From positions 1-64,000 of the forward strand of contig VZTJ01000752.1 of NCBI GenBank assembly GCA_013397795.1: 64,000 nucleotides of DNA. The letters are read 5' to 3'. Shown here in pieces: positions 1 to 11,600 of the stretch. How positions within the stretch are numbered: position 1 is the first letter of the stretch; the number at the start of each line of letters is the position of its first letter. The translations under genes were made by a program, and so were the position numbers. The notes beneath the pieces were generated by a model. That model saw nothing but the letters and a program-made list of their open reading frames with translations, was not told the DNA's origin and did no database searches. The stretch is from Orthonyx spaldingii (taxonomy: Eukaryota > Chordata > Aves > Passeriformes > Orthonychidae).

Positions 1-19
1 CAGCGCCCCCTGGCGGCGC
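1..19 (-). promoter_or_regulatory. CTCF-like binding motif
   Basis: On the minus strand the first bases read GCGCCGCCAGGGGGCGCTG, which contains the vertebrate CTCF core (CCASYAGGGGGCGCT type) without mismatch in the central GGGGGCGCT. It sits in a CpG-rich end of the window. Binding is not shown by sequence alone. Confidence 0.6.
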
Positions 20-330
20 GGCGGATCCCGCCTCAGGGAATGTCCGTGGGGCCCGAAGGTCCCGGCTCGGGAAGGGCTGAGAACGACACTCGGCGAGAAA
101 GGACAGGGCGAGGCTGCAGGAGGGACCGTGCGGAGCCAGGGCAGCGCTTTCTGGGACAAACCTCCTCGTCGTAGCCGCCGGGGATCAGCGCGACCCAGTG
201 CGGCACCGGCGCAGCAGCGAGGCCGAGCAGCGGCACGGACTGTGCGTGACCAACGCCCTCGCAGCCTCCGAGCCGTTTCCAGAAGGGTCTGGAAGAAGGG
301 ACTGTGCATGAGCACCCGTGTGCATGGAAA
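1..330. other. CpG-rich segment (edge of a possible CpG island)
   Basis: These bases contain many CG dinucleotides, far more than the rest of the window, and the density falls off after about 330. It may be the margin of an island or of a gene beyond position 1. Open frames here on both strands (for example 33-560 minus) match no protein I recognise. Confidence 0.5.
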
Positions 331-440
331 GCGAGAAACCTGGGTCGGGAAACCTGCCCAAAAATGGTTTCCCCTGAGCAGGACCCTGGACATCGGCGGG
401 ACCTACCAAAGCAGGATCGACATGCTAAAACCAGCTCTGG

Positions 441-485
441 TGATTGATTGATTGATTGATTGATTGAGTGATTGACTGAGTGATT
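441..485. repeat. (GATT)n microsatellite
   Basis: Tandem GATT/TGAT units, pure at first and then with GAGT and GACT variants. It is followed to about 546 by an almost pure pyrimidine tract (CTCT/TTCC). Confidence 0.9.
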
Positions 486-1217
486 TCTCCCTCTCTCTCT
501 TCCTCTCTTTAATTCATCTCTTCCTTTCTCTTTTCCCTTTCCTCCTATCCCTTTATCCAAACCCCACTGCCATGGGCTTATATAGTAGATCAGGGATTAG
601 CACAGCAATTTCCATGACAAGTGTGTGATTTATTAATACAGTTTTGATTTTTTTGTGGACTGCCTGCCTTTTCTCCCTTCCCACCACAAGCATTTAGGGA
701 TCCTGGGTGTTCCCTCCCCGGTAAGGGTGGGATGGCACCGGGGGAGCAGTTCCCGGGGACTGAGGCAGTGCCCAGGGTCCTGGGGAGCCCCCGGAGCCCC
801 CACAGAGTCCAGTGGACCCCAGAGCAGGGACCCCTGGGCTGCAGGGACCGGTCATAGGCAGGAAAAGCCTTGAATCCGTCACAACCTCATTTCCCACACG
901 TAGATGTGGTGAACACCCAATGTGAGCCTTGAGGAGCCCACCTGTGTGTTCTGCAGCTGTTTATTTAGAAAGTATAAGCAATTTTGCAAAGCACTACAAG
1001 TATTAAAAAGCAGTGTTGACACATACGAAGTTGGCTTCTTACCTGGGGGACGGTGATGGAGTTGTGTTTTGGGATGGGGATAGCAGTTCCCACACACTGG
1101 GGGGAAAATGCTGTGAGGGTTTCTGTATCCAGTAATGATTTGGTCATTAAGTCCCCAGGAGTATGACAGTGATTTGTCTGCAGTCCACTGCCAGGGGTGA
1201 GCCTGGCAGCCACGTTC

Positions 1218-1545
1218 ATGGAATCACAGAATCATTAAGACTGCAAAAGCCCTCCAGGACCATCGAGTCCAGCCGGTGCCTGATCCCCACCTTGTTCCCA
1301 GCCCAGAGCTCTGAGTGCCACGTCCATCTCTTGGACACCTCCAGGCATGGGGACTCCAACACAAGCCCCTCCCAGTGTTTCATCACCCTCTCTGTTCAAG
1401 AACCCCTGTGCTGCTGCTGCACTGTGCACTTTTACACTTGGAGCACCTCCATCCTGGGGGAACACCTCTCTCCAGGGGGAGTCCATCAACATTCCAGTCC
1501 TGCTGATGGACGGTGTTCCTGGCCCAAACACCTCCTGTGTGAAAG
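1218..1545 (-). mobile_element. CR1 LINE 3' fragment
   Basis: It begins with the reverse of the CR1 3' end (GGAATCACAGAATCATTAAG, then TCGAGTCCAG) and continues with the old consensus about accepted deaths of the dispersed family, such as CTCCAGGCATGGGGACTCC. The left edge is clear; the right edge is approximate. Confidence 0.75.
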
Positions 1546-1637
1546 CTCTCGAGGGTTCTCAAGTGATCACGTGGTAACTGATGTGCCACCACCAGGAGTA
1601 TTTGGGGTTTAGTCTTGTTCTTGTACTTTCTAATAAT

Positions 1638-1772
1638 AAATGTCCAAGGCCAGGCTGGACAGGGCTTGGAGACACCTGGGACAGTGGAAGGTGTCCCTGC
1701 CCAGAGCCCAGGGTGGGACAAGATGGGCTTTAAGGTCTCTTCCAACCCAGTCCAGTCTGGCATTCTGCAGTT
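1638..1772 (+). mobile_element. CR1 LINE 3' fragment
   Basis: It reads GTCCAAGGCCAGGCTGGACA, AGTGGAAGGTGTCCCTGCCC and TTTAAGGTCTCTTCCAACCC, the standard CR1 3' end in forward orientation. It faces the minus-strand copy just before it. Confidence 0.9.
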
Positions 1773-2709
1773 ACACGCACGTAGCTTTTGCAACCTGAGT
1801 TGAAGATTTTCCGTAAAAGCAGAAGGAGCAACTTGAGATCCTACACCAACCCAAGCCTGGGTTCAGCTTCCTGCAGCCACGTTGAGTGTCCCTGTGCCCC
1901 CATTCTGCAGCCCCACGGCCCTTCCCCTCTGCCAGCCCAGGGGCTGGGTCAGTAACAGAACCCAGAGGGGCAGAACCCCACCCTGTCCAGTGCCAACCCC
2001 ACTGGAGTCCTCTCTCACCCTCCCTGCCTGGGCTCCAGGCCTGGGCAGCTCTGCCAAGGGCATCTTCTCATCAGCACAGACAGCAGAGGGGACACAAAGT
2101 GCCTCTGGGAGCTCCTCTGGGCTCACCTGAGACACGGCCTGGGTAGCTGTGGTGAAAGCAATCAATCCCCATCTCAGTTACACAAACTTCCCACACATGG
2201 AGTCAGACTTCCTTCTGCACAGGTCGGGCTGAGGGGCCCCATCTTTCCCCCCAGACAAACAGGACCAGGGCCTCAGGCCATGCCCAGCACCGCCCACACC
2301 CCACACAAGCTGTGCTGTCCCTGCCAGGGCAGACAGACTGGACAGCAGGGGCCATTCCCAGCCACAGGCACGGGCACAACCACAACAGGCTGGGACTGTT
2401 GTAGGGAGAGAAGGGAACATTTCAGCCACGCTGCTCCACCTGGACTGGGCCCTGCCCTGAGCAGCACAGCCAGGGAGCTCATACCAGCCCTCTGTCACTG
2501 CTGGTCCCAGTGAGGTTTCTGCAAGGGGAATATGTTATTTTTCTCTCTTGTCCTTCCCAATCCAAAATGCTGCTTCTGATGGAGGAATAAATACACATTT
2601 ACATAAGTGGAACTTCTGCAGGCCCAGGGTCATCACTTGTCTCTGCACTGTCCCAGGATTTTGGCTTAGTGGAAAACAAACCTGAGCTCCTGCTGCACCA
2701 AAATCAGTG

Positions 2710-3018
2710 AGGCAGGAGCTCCAGGTCTCTTCTCCCAAGGAACAAGGGACAGGACAAGAAGAAACAGCCTCAATTGCTCCAGGGGAGATTCAGGTTGGAT
2801 ATGAAGGAAAATTTCTTCCCAAAAGTGTGGTCAGACCCTGGCACAGCTGTCCATGGCAGAGGTGGAGTCACCATCCCTGGAAGTGCTCAAAAGATGTATG
2901 GATGTGGCACTTGGGGACATGGGTTCGGTGGTGAACATGGCAGTGCTGGGGGAACAGCTGGACTTGATGGCCCTGGAGGACTTTCCCAACCCCACTGATC
3001 CTGTGATTCTCTGATCCC
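2710..3018 (+). mobile_element. CR1 LINE 3' fragment
   Basis: It contains GGAGATTCAGGTTGGATATG, GGTGGAGTCACCATCCCTGG and a tail ending CTGTGATTCTCTGAT. This is a CR1 subfamily that lacks the GTGGAAGGTGTCCCTG block. Confidence 0.85.
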
Positions 3019-3796
3019 ACCACACCAGGCTATCACTGGCTCTCAGTGCTGGCTGCCAGCATCAGATCTGACACATCTCTGCCAGTATCTGTTAGGAAGG
3101 GACAGAAATTATCACAATGGGAACTGTTTGCTCTGCCTTACAAACACATTGCAAAAAAAGAGGATGAAGTTTAGGTAGAGGAGGGGTACCCCAGAGCAGT
3201 GCCAGTCTAGCCCACCATCCTTTAGCTGAAGTGATGCACAACCACTCTGAATGCGCTGGCTCATTCTTCTGTACTTGTGGAAACTCCATTTATTTGAATC
3301 TTCCAGGCTTTTCCAGGTTTGAATTCCCACCCGTCTGAACATTGCACAGGCTCTTCACAGGTTTCTGCAGGGATCCCTCCTGCAAAGCCAGCACTCAGAG
3401 CTTGCTGGTCACACACTGCACTTGCCTCCGAGCCCAACCCCAGTTCTGACAGTCATCCCTTCTTCTGACCTTCTTTAGGGAGGACAGTTCCCTCACCACA
3501 AAAAGCCGTTCTTGGCATGCAAAGGTATTTTATGATGAACTCCCTGTTTCAGCTCACAGGCAAAGCACTCGAGCTGAGCTCCCCCCACAGACCCACGCCA
3601 AGGAAGACCCCACAGCAAGGTGGCAGGGGACTGCTGGAACCAGCAAAAATCCCCCAGGAGATATCAGGGCAGCACATGGAGCAGGCAAAGGATCAGCCTG
3701 AGTTACAAGGTGTTAGCCCAGCCTGTCCCCTGCTTGGTTAAAATTTAACTCCAGACAGTAACAAAAACATGAAAACCCCAAGTCCCAACAGACACC

Positions 3797-3900
3797 AAAG
3801 CAGCCCAAACACCCGACCTGCACTCTCCAATCCTGGTTTTATCTTCAGTAAAGCCTGGATGATAGAGAGGCTCTTCAAGCGAATTCCATGTGCTGTAGGC
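3797..3900. repeat. Diverged repeat, copy 1
   Basis: About 100 bp beginning AGCAGCCCAAACACCC and containing TGGTTTTATCTTC and GAATTCCATG. It is similar, at roughly three in four bases by eye, to 4755-4852 in the same orientation. The family is not identified. Confidence 0.5.
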
Positions 3901-4754
3901 AAGGGGCTGCTGGTTTTAGTTATGCATGTTTAGAAGTCCAGCTCTCACAGATTTCAAGGGCCAAACACATACACAAATAAAATCTGGCCCAGTATTATGA
4001 TTAAACAAACAGTCACATTCCATTAAAACACTACTATAAGCAGTTTTTCAGAACCTGAAAAACAGAGGTGCACAAGGAACCTTTGTGAAGCTGCACCTCT
4101 GAATGTAGGGTACATCACTATTTCTTTTCAGCCACCTTGCAGCAAACCTTCCTCTCAGCAAGCAGAATTTTGGACCTGGCAGTCTATCACATGATCACAC
4201 AGGCTTTCCTTTTTGTCATTAAATATTTGTTCCTTCTACCTAGGACCTTTTTGCTGGAACTCCCTGATCCCAGTCTTGTCTATCTCTAAGAGCAGCTGAG
4301 TGTTGAACCTGCAGTTCTATTTTTCTCCTGTGGCTGCTTTATCTCCTCTTCCATTTTTCCTTTTATCTCCATTGATGCTGCTCTGGGTGAGGAGCTGTTC
4401 CTTCACAGACTGACGTGTTCACATCCTCAAGGACAGCTCTCAGTACGAGACTTGTTCCCATCTGAATGAAGGATAATGACATTTTTCAGGGCTGTACTTC
4501 AGCCACTCTCTCAGAACAGCACACTGATTTCTAGATTCACAGAAAAGCCGTCTCAGCTCCTGATGTTGATGTGTGTGGATTCTGGAGACGGTCCCTTCCT
4601 GAATCCTGTGTGACAGTGTAGTTGTGTCCTACAGATACATCTCCTGCAGCCAAAACATTGATCATTGCAGTTTGTGGGTGTTTTGTGTGCCCTGGCAGGG
4701 TCCTGGCAGCTGAACCCCTGCTGGAAGCCCCAATTCCCTGAGTTGCACAGACCC

Positions 4755-4852
4755 TGGAGCAGCCCAAACACCCAACAAATGCTCTCCAACATTGGTTTTA
4801 TCTTCCATGAAGTCTGGACGATGGAGTCTTCGAGTGAATTCCATGTTCTGTA
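4755..4852. repeat. Diverged repeat, copy 2
   Basis: The second copy of the segment at 3797-3900, again starting AGCAGCCCAAACACCC and sharing TGGTTTTATCTTCC and GAATTCCATG. The flanks of the two copies do not match. It ends just before a CR1. Confidence 0.5.
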
Positions 4853-4867
4853 TCCAAAGGATAAGCT

Positions 4868-5312
4868 CACAGAATCCCAGACTGGTTTGGGTGGGAAGGA
4901 CCTTAAAGCCCATCCAGTCCCACCTCCTGCTACAGGCAGGGACACCTTCCACTGTCCCAGGGTGCTCCAAGCCCCATCCAACCTGGCCTTGGACACTTCC
5001 AGGGATCCAGGAGCAGCCACAGCTGCTCTGGGCACCCTGTGCCAGGGCCTCACCACCCTCACAGGCAACAATTCTTTCCCACTATCCCATCCATCCCTGC
5101 CCTCTGGCAGTGGGAAGCCATTCCCTGTGTGCTGTCACTCCAGATCCTTGTCCCCAGTCCCTCTCCAGCTCTCCCAGAGCCCCTTTAGGCTCTGGAAGGG
5201 GCTCTGAGGTCTCCCCAGAGCCTTCTCTTCTCCAGGCTGGACACCTCCAGCCCTCCCAGCCTGGCTCCAGAGGAGAGGGGCTCCAGCCCTTGAAGCATTT
5301 TTGTAGCACCTA
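4868..5312 (-). mobile_element. CR1 LINE 3' fragment, about 445 bp
   Basis: It starts CACAGAATCCCAGACTGGTT, the reverse of a CR1 tail, and runs back through GGACACCTTCCACTGTCCC and GCTCCAGAGGAGAGGGGCTC. It is one of the longest CR1 copies in the window. Confidence 0.93.
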
Positions 5313-6938
5313 AATGGGTGGAACCAAAGCCCTGTCTCTTCCCTCGGTGAGTTTTTGGTGCTGTGTGACCACAGTTCTGACGTGTGACTGCTGTTCTGAT
5401 GCTCCTGGGGCCCGGCACCACACAGGACACACCCCAAGGACTAAAGGTGGCACAACAGGTACAAACTCAAGGTTGTGACAGACGGTACAGGCAGGGTTTA
5501 AATCAGAGTTTTCAGCCTCAAATCCACAGGTAGGGTAACTTAATTTCATTTTTGTCCTGTTTTATGAATAAACTAATGTAAAGGCCATAAATTATTCTTA
5601 TTAAACAAAGAATTAGGATCTGAGCAATCCAGGGAGGTTTGATGTACTTGGTTGCTACATTGTAAAAATAAAATAAAGCAGTAGAATGAAGTGAGATAGG
5701 TTTTTCCTGTTCTGGCTTAGCGTTTGGAAATCTGGGGTGCACAAAAGTAGGGGTGAAAGGGGCAGCTCATCCTCCCAGAGTGAGCATGTTCTGCCCTCGA
5801 CACCCTTCCTGAGGATGAGGAATGTGCAAAAGGTACCACAGAAGAGCCCACCCCAGGCGAACAAATCTCTCTCGTTTTGTTTAATGGAAGTCAAACCCTG
5901 ATTTCATCAGGTTTGAGCACCTATGTGGGGATGAAACCCAAGGGCAGGGTCTGTGGCATGGCAGGCACTGTCACCTCATCCAGCCTCCAGCCACTGTGCC
6001 GGGGTCACAGCCCCAGCAGGAATCAGATGCCAGTCCTGGGCTGCAGGCACAGCTCACCCATGGACTGGGGGTTCCATTTCTTGACAGATCTCAAGCAACA
6101 ATGTGGTCATTTCCAAAAACTTGCACTCCAGTTCTATTGCACTCAATAATCCTGATAATAATTGCTGTTGTTGGGACCCCAAAAGTCCCCTCTGACCCCC
6201 CAGGTCCCCAGGGTGACAATGTTCCATTGGTCCTGTACAGAACCACCATGCTGAACTTCACTGCATTGCATTTCCTCTGGCACTTTTTGATAAACAGCCA
6301 TTTCTTCACTGGAAAAAAAAATAAAGGGGACACAGAGAAATGTCTGTAATGATTCAGCTGCATCAGACACTGTGCCAGCTCCATTTTCAGCTCCAGCTCC
6401 AGTTTGTCTGTCTGTCCCCTCTGAAAGGAAGTTATTACAGAGCACTGTTTTTCCCCAGCTCAGACTTATCTCAGCATTGCACAAAGATTCTTCCAGGCAA
6501 AAAGAGAAAAAAACCCCCAATTCTCAAAGCATCCTTTTGGTGCTTAAATAAAAAGGACCAGTTCACCATGGAAGCACAGACACAACCCATGTACACAGGC
6601 TCAAGGCTCTCCCCCACCCATCACTTTCAGACAGATCATTTGGGCCAGGCTGAAGAGTCTTTTAACAGTTAAAAATGAATGTTTTAAAAAAACCTAAACC
6701 AAACCCTTGTGGGACTGAATTCCTGCACAGTTCTGATGCCATCACAGACCCTCCATGTCACCATCAGCCTCAGATGTTCCAAGGCTCTGCCCTACCCCAG
6801 TGACTCCGTGCACTTTGATCCATGGGAAAAGGGGTAAAACCAGAAGGGAAAAAACTTACCAGAAATTCCTCCTCGTGATGAGTAGAGGGAACACCAAGCC
6901 CACCATGGTTCTGGTGAGGACAGGCTGTCACATGGAGA

Positions 6939-7500
6939 GTGCTCTCCCTGTCACAAGGATCTCCAGTCTTCCCATCTCCCAGGGCTCCAGAAGTTCCCCC
7001 TCTGGCAGGCCTTGGAGCACATCCCTGTCACCAGGGCCATTTCCAGCTGTGTTCTGCAGCAGAGGTTGCTCTCCAAGGGATTTTGGGTGCAGCCCTGTGT
7101 GTGCAGTGCCTCGTGGGCCCAACACCCAACTCTGCTGCTCCAAGGTGCAGCCTCCTCCGGCAGCGCCGCGGTGCCACACGGGCAGTGCCCCAGCCACAGG
7201 CCCTGAAAGGCCTCTGGGAGAACCAAACCAGCTCAGAAATCTCCTTATTCCCCAGGATTCTGGCAAAAAGCAGGCGGAAGCAGCTGAAGGGAGGCTGCCC
7301 ACAGGCACAGCAGAGCTTGCTGTGGCCACCAGCCCAGGCTGTGCAGGGCCAGCTCCCTGTGGGCCACTGGGAAGGTCTCTGTGGCCACCAGCCCGGGCTG
7401 TGGGGGTGGTCTCTCCTCTGCTGCAGCTGGGCAGGGCTGGCAGAAGCTGTCCCCCACCTTTGCCTCCTGTGTGAACCCCCCATTCCTGCCCTTGCCAAGT
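6939..7500. other. GC-rich block with a partial 59-bp tandem repeat
   Basis: Open frames exist on both strands here (up to 244 residues plus, 200 minus), as expected of GC-rich DNA. CTGTGGCCACCAGCCC followed by GGCTGTG occurs at 7320 and 7379. No conserved domain or splice pattern was recognised, so no gene is called. Confidence 0.5.
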
Positions 7501-7765
7501 CCCAAATTGTACTTTCAATTCTTCATGCACTTAACCTGCAAACAATTTCAGCTTTGGCAAAGCCTTGCAAAAATCTTTTTTCTTTTTGGTATAACATTTT
7601 CACCTCCCTCCTCCTTCCAAACCTGAACAGAGAAGAAACACCACAGCTTTTGCACTGCTTCTTTGGAAGGTGAATTCTTCTTGGCTAACAGAACCCATCG
7701 ATGCAGTGTGGATTCAGAGGGAAATAAAACTGCATTTCAAACTCTCTAGAAACACCAACATTTAA

Positions 7766-8470
7766 TTTTATAACATAACCAGGGGTTTATTCCACAATAT
7801 AAACTGCAACATTTGATACAAGCTACCCAAAAAAGGAGAAAGCCAAAATACAGCTGTGGCAATTACTTTACAGATTTTTTTTTCCTGTCTTCTACATCGC
7901 AGGGCCCTCAGTGACACTAGGATCTAACATTTGCTGTCTGTACACCAACCAATGCTAGAAGCAACACGCTGTTCAATTGTCATTCCGGTCACTGAAACCA
8001 GACATAGAAGTTATTGCTCAGATAAATAAACCTAGTCTACGAAAAACAAAGTGGAAAAAAACTAAAGTCTCCAAAGAGTTAACAGAGTAAACAGGGATTT
8101 CCTCAAAAGAGGATTATTGGAAAATTCATGGTGCAGGGTTTTTTTTGTTTGTTTTTGCACCCAAACCAAGCTGAATTAAATACGCCGGTAAATCCCAGAG
8201 GTAACTCAATGCTGTACAATAAAGGTGCATGTGTCAAATGCCTTCCCAATCGGTGGAAACCCCTGCAAACAGTCAGCATCTCAAACCTCAACAACCACAA
8301 ACAGATCAAGGAAAAATACAAAAGTGTCAAAAATTGTTTTGAGTTCTGGAAAATGATCCCATAAGGATAGAAGTAGCACCATTTGCAATCTGGTTCTTAA
8401 ACCAGCCCCTGTGGCTTAACTGGAAAACTGGGAACCTTCTTTACTCGAGTCCTGAAGGGTTTCTGGGGGT
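7766..8470 (-). other. KDM5B: KDM5B 3' untranslated region (probable extent)
   Basis: AT-rich sequence follows the stop codon, as expected of a 3' UTR. The first good minus-strand AATAAA lies about 680 nt after the stop, so the end near 7766 is inferred from a cleavage site 15-25 nt beyond it. A longer UTR with a more distal site cannot be excluded. Confidence 0.6.
7786..7791 (-). promoter_or_regulatory. Candidate KDM5B polyadenylation signal AATAAA
   Basis: The plus strand reads TTTATT, so the KDM5B sense strand reads AATAAA in the context GTGGAATAAACCCC. It is the first canonical hexamer I see after the stop codon. Confidence 0.6.
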
Positions 8471-8605
8471 TCACTTGCGGCACTGGGCGTCCTTGGCGCA
8501 GCTGGCGCAGATGTAATCCTCCTTCTCCGCCATCTCCGGGGAGATGCCCACGCACACCTGGTGGAACCACTGGTTGCAGCTGCCGTCGCACTGGACCCAG
8601 TCCAC
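8471..8605 (-). CDS. KDM5B: KDM5B exon 27 coding part (PHD3, stop)
   Basis: 135 nt, 44 residues and a TGA stop (complement of 8471-8473), starting VDWVQCDGSCNQWFHQVCVG and ending ASCAKDAQCRK. It completes PHD3. The two Trp residues in VDW and NQW match the positions that bind H3K4me3 in the KDM5A finger (family knowledge). The acceptor is TCCACCAG. Confidence 0.97.
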   Translation of the reverse strand: MDWVQCDGSCNQWFHQVCVGISPEMAEKEDYICASCAKDAQCRK

Positions 8606-11600
8606 CTGGTGGAGAGCAGACACAGGGATCAGGGCAGGGCCAGGCAAAGTCCCCCGCACTCCTGGCTCATCCTGGCGCTGCTGCGTTGTTGACATGAGAA
8701 ATGCCCCGTTCCACAGCTGGCTGCTGCTGGATACCCACTGTGCTCCCTGCTCTCCGGGGCTGTGGGCAGGGCACACCCTCCCTCATCTCCCCATTGCTTT
8801 CCCACCTACCATAGACTCTTTTCTGTCCCTCTTCTCCATTTCCAGTGCGGATGGGCCTGAGCAGAGCCCCAGGCACTGCCCCCACCCCCAGAGCCCATCC
8901 ACACCTGTATCCCCAGAGCAGTGATGGGCACAGATGGGCACAGTGTCTGCACGGCCCCAGCTGCCCCTTCCCATTGATGGACACAGATGGACACAGTGTC
9001 TGCACAGCCCCAACTGCCCCTTCCCACTGTGTGCAGATGTTCTGATGCCCCACAGCTGCTCCAGGGCAGGTGGGACCGGTTCTGCCCATTCCAGGGGTTA
9101 GCCTGGGCCTCCCACTCTCCTCATGAACAGCTTTTCTGCAGTCAAACAGTCCCAGGGCAGCTCCCTGTCCCAGACCCCAGCACTCGGAACGCCACGGTGG
9201 GTCTGCCCCTCCTGACCTCATCCCCCTCGGGCTGGAGGCAGTTCACAGCTGGGCAGATGGCGTCCTCATCCTCGGAGTCCTCCTGCTCCGAGAACGACGT
9301 GTCCGAGGGCAGCAGGTGGCTGTCACTGGAACGCTGCAGCTCCAGGAGCCGCTCCCGCTCTCTCTCCAGTTTGTTACTGCACAGATCCTTTGAGTGACTC
9401 ATTTTCAGTTTCTTCTTTTTGGGTGTTCTCATCTTTTTTACTCTCGCTCTCTTCTCACCACAGAAACTCTCTCTCTCGAAACGCCGCTTCAGTTTTCTCT
9501 CCATGTAACTAATCCCATCCTTTTTCCCTCGGCAACACTCATTCTGTGGGAAAGGCATTTTGGCAACGTTGGAAGTGTGCAGCTAATATCCATTATCCTG
9601 TTATTCCATACCCTGATTTTAGGAACAGGTTTAAGTACAAGTGCAGTGTTTGACAGTGCTGCATTTTCAGTAGCCTGGGATGTGTAAGAGGAGCCAAGGG
9701 CAGGGTCAGGCCCCAGGGACAGAACTCGGAGAGAAAACCATCCTCATTTCCTGCCTCTGAGCCCATACCTTCCACAGCAGCTCCCTTGGAAAGCCTCAAC
9801 ACAGGACAAGAGCCAAGTGTTCGAGGCCAAGATGAGACTTGGAACAAGCTGATCTAGTGGAAGGTGTCCCTGCCCATGGCAGAGGGTGGAACAGGATGAA
9901 CTTTAAGGTCCCTTCCAACCCAAACCAGTCTGGGATCCTGCAATTCTATGAAATCAGGACAGATGTATTTAAAGTACACAGACTGACCATAAATACATAT
10001 CTAAATTCCAAAAATGTATTAGGCCACAAATTATATTCATAATTTGTAACAAATTTCTTATCAACTTCTTGACTCCTTTTGAACAAGGAAAATGTATTTT
10101 CATGGAAATGCAGCCACACAGAAATCCCTGTAAAGCCCATGGGCTGAGGCAGAGCTCAGTGCTGCTGTTGGACACTTGCCTTCTCATTTGTGGCTGCGCT
10201 GGGTGACCTCTGCTCCGGCGGCAGGGCCGGGCTCTGCTTTGTGAACAGGGTCTGGTACAGCTCCTGGATCTCGGGCAGAGAAACCTGCAGCAGCTGGGCT
10301 TCCATCATCAGCTCGTCCAGCTCAGTGCTAATAACTAATGTGAGAGACAAGGAGACACAGCAGGAATTCTTCAGTGCCAGCACTCACAAGAACTGCACAG
10401 ATAATGAAAAACCTCTGGTAGCACAATAAAAGATGGTGAAAGACTTTAAATCTGCAACTGTATGAGTTAGTTCTTATCTGCTCCCTCTTGACTGCTCATT
10501 TTTAACAGCAGGGTTAAAAGGAAAGATAAAGGCTTGCACAGAAGTTCCTGCACTGTGTCTCAGCACCCTGCCATGCTCCCATTCCCTGCTGATTCAAGGG
10601 TAAGGCATTGCCATCATTCCTGACAACTCCTCCTGCTTCAGAGTTACAGGAGTGTCACAATCCCCTCACCAACTAACGAGTGGGTAAGATGAACAAACTG
10701 AGGGAGATCTGTACAGGAAGCCAGGAGAGGAGAGGAGAGGAAGGAAAGCTGAGAGGATGAGCCTGGTGACAAGGTCCTGCTCTACGATCACTTCCTGCTG
10801 CTGCTACTGGTCCAGAGCTCAAGGGGACTCTGGAACAGTCCCGGCTGGGGACGCCAAAATCTTTGTATAAATAACAGCTTATTAATACAGTACAACTCAA
10901 ATATGAAAAATAAACCTGGTGACACAAAGAACTGCCTTGTTTGATGTGAACTGTAACATTCCACTGAAATGGCTTTTCTAACACCATATGGACTGAGCTG
11001 CACAGAGATGAAGGTAAGTCTAGACTTGGGTCCCTGGAGCATTATGCATCAGGAGGGAAGAAATAATAAATAACTTCTGTCACAGTCATAAAATGATGCA
11101 ATTCACAGCTTGTCTGTTAGTCCAACCCACTGAGTCTGAGGTGAGCAGGGTCCAGAGCCTGTGCTGAGCGACTCCAGCAGAGCAGCCCCAGTCCCTGACA
11201 GCTGCAGTTGTGCTACAGCAAAGCTCACATGGACTCGTGTCCTGTGGATTAAGTACCCCACGGCCTCCAGCACCACATCCCTGCTCTTCCCTCCCATCCA
11301 CCTCCTGCACTTCCAGTGGCCCCTCTCCTTCCCCCTTCTGCAGCTCAGCTGAGGCACAGCCCAGGGGAGCTGTTCCTGTGGGAAGGGGCCAGCTCTCCTG
11401 ATTGCTCCTGTCCCATTGTGCCACACCTTTTCATTACACTTGGGAAATTTCTATCCTTGAGCAATGCATCCCTCTGCCAAAGCTGGACACTGAGCTCCAA
11501 AGTTGCTGAGGAGATGGAGAAACAACCAACAGTGTTATGCAGTCACAAGCCTGCTCAGACATCTCCTGATGACCAGGACAACCTCCCTCCTCCACCAAAC

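Larger units (their letters stand above)
550..7765. other. Intergenic flank downstream of KDM5B
   Basis: No gene is recognised in these 7.2 kb. The region holds four CR1 fragments, a diverged repeated segment (3797-3900 and 4755-4852), and a GC-rich block at about 6900-7500 with a partial 59-bp tandem repeat. In mammals the next gene on this side is SYT2 (from memory), but no SYT2-like coding sequence was seen. Confidence 0.6.

Noticed and set aside
33..560. Minus-strand open frame of 175 codons at the left edge
   Set aside because: It runs through the GATT microsatellite and a pyrimidine tract, giving SVNHSINQS-type repeats, and matches no known protein.
6755..7673. Overlapping plus-strand frames of 239 and 244 codons and a minus-strand frame of 200 codons
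   Set aside because: All three readings are open because the block is GC-rich. They have no domain, and composition is high in Pro, Ser, Gly and Ala without pattern.
1..7765. SYT2, the mammalian neighbour of KDM5B
   Set aside because: No C2-domain coding sequence was found in the flank. The gene may lie further left.
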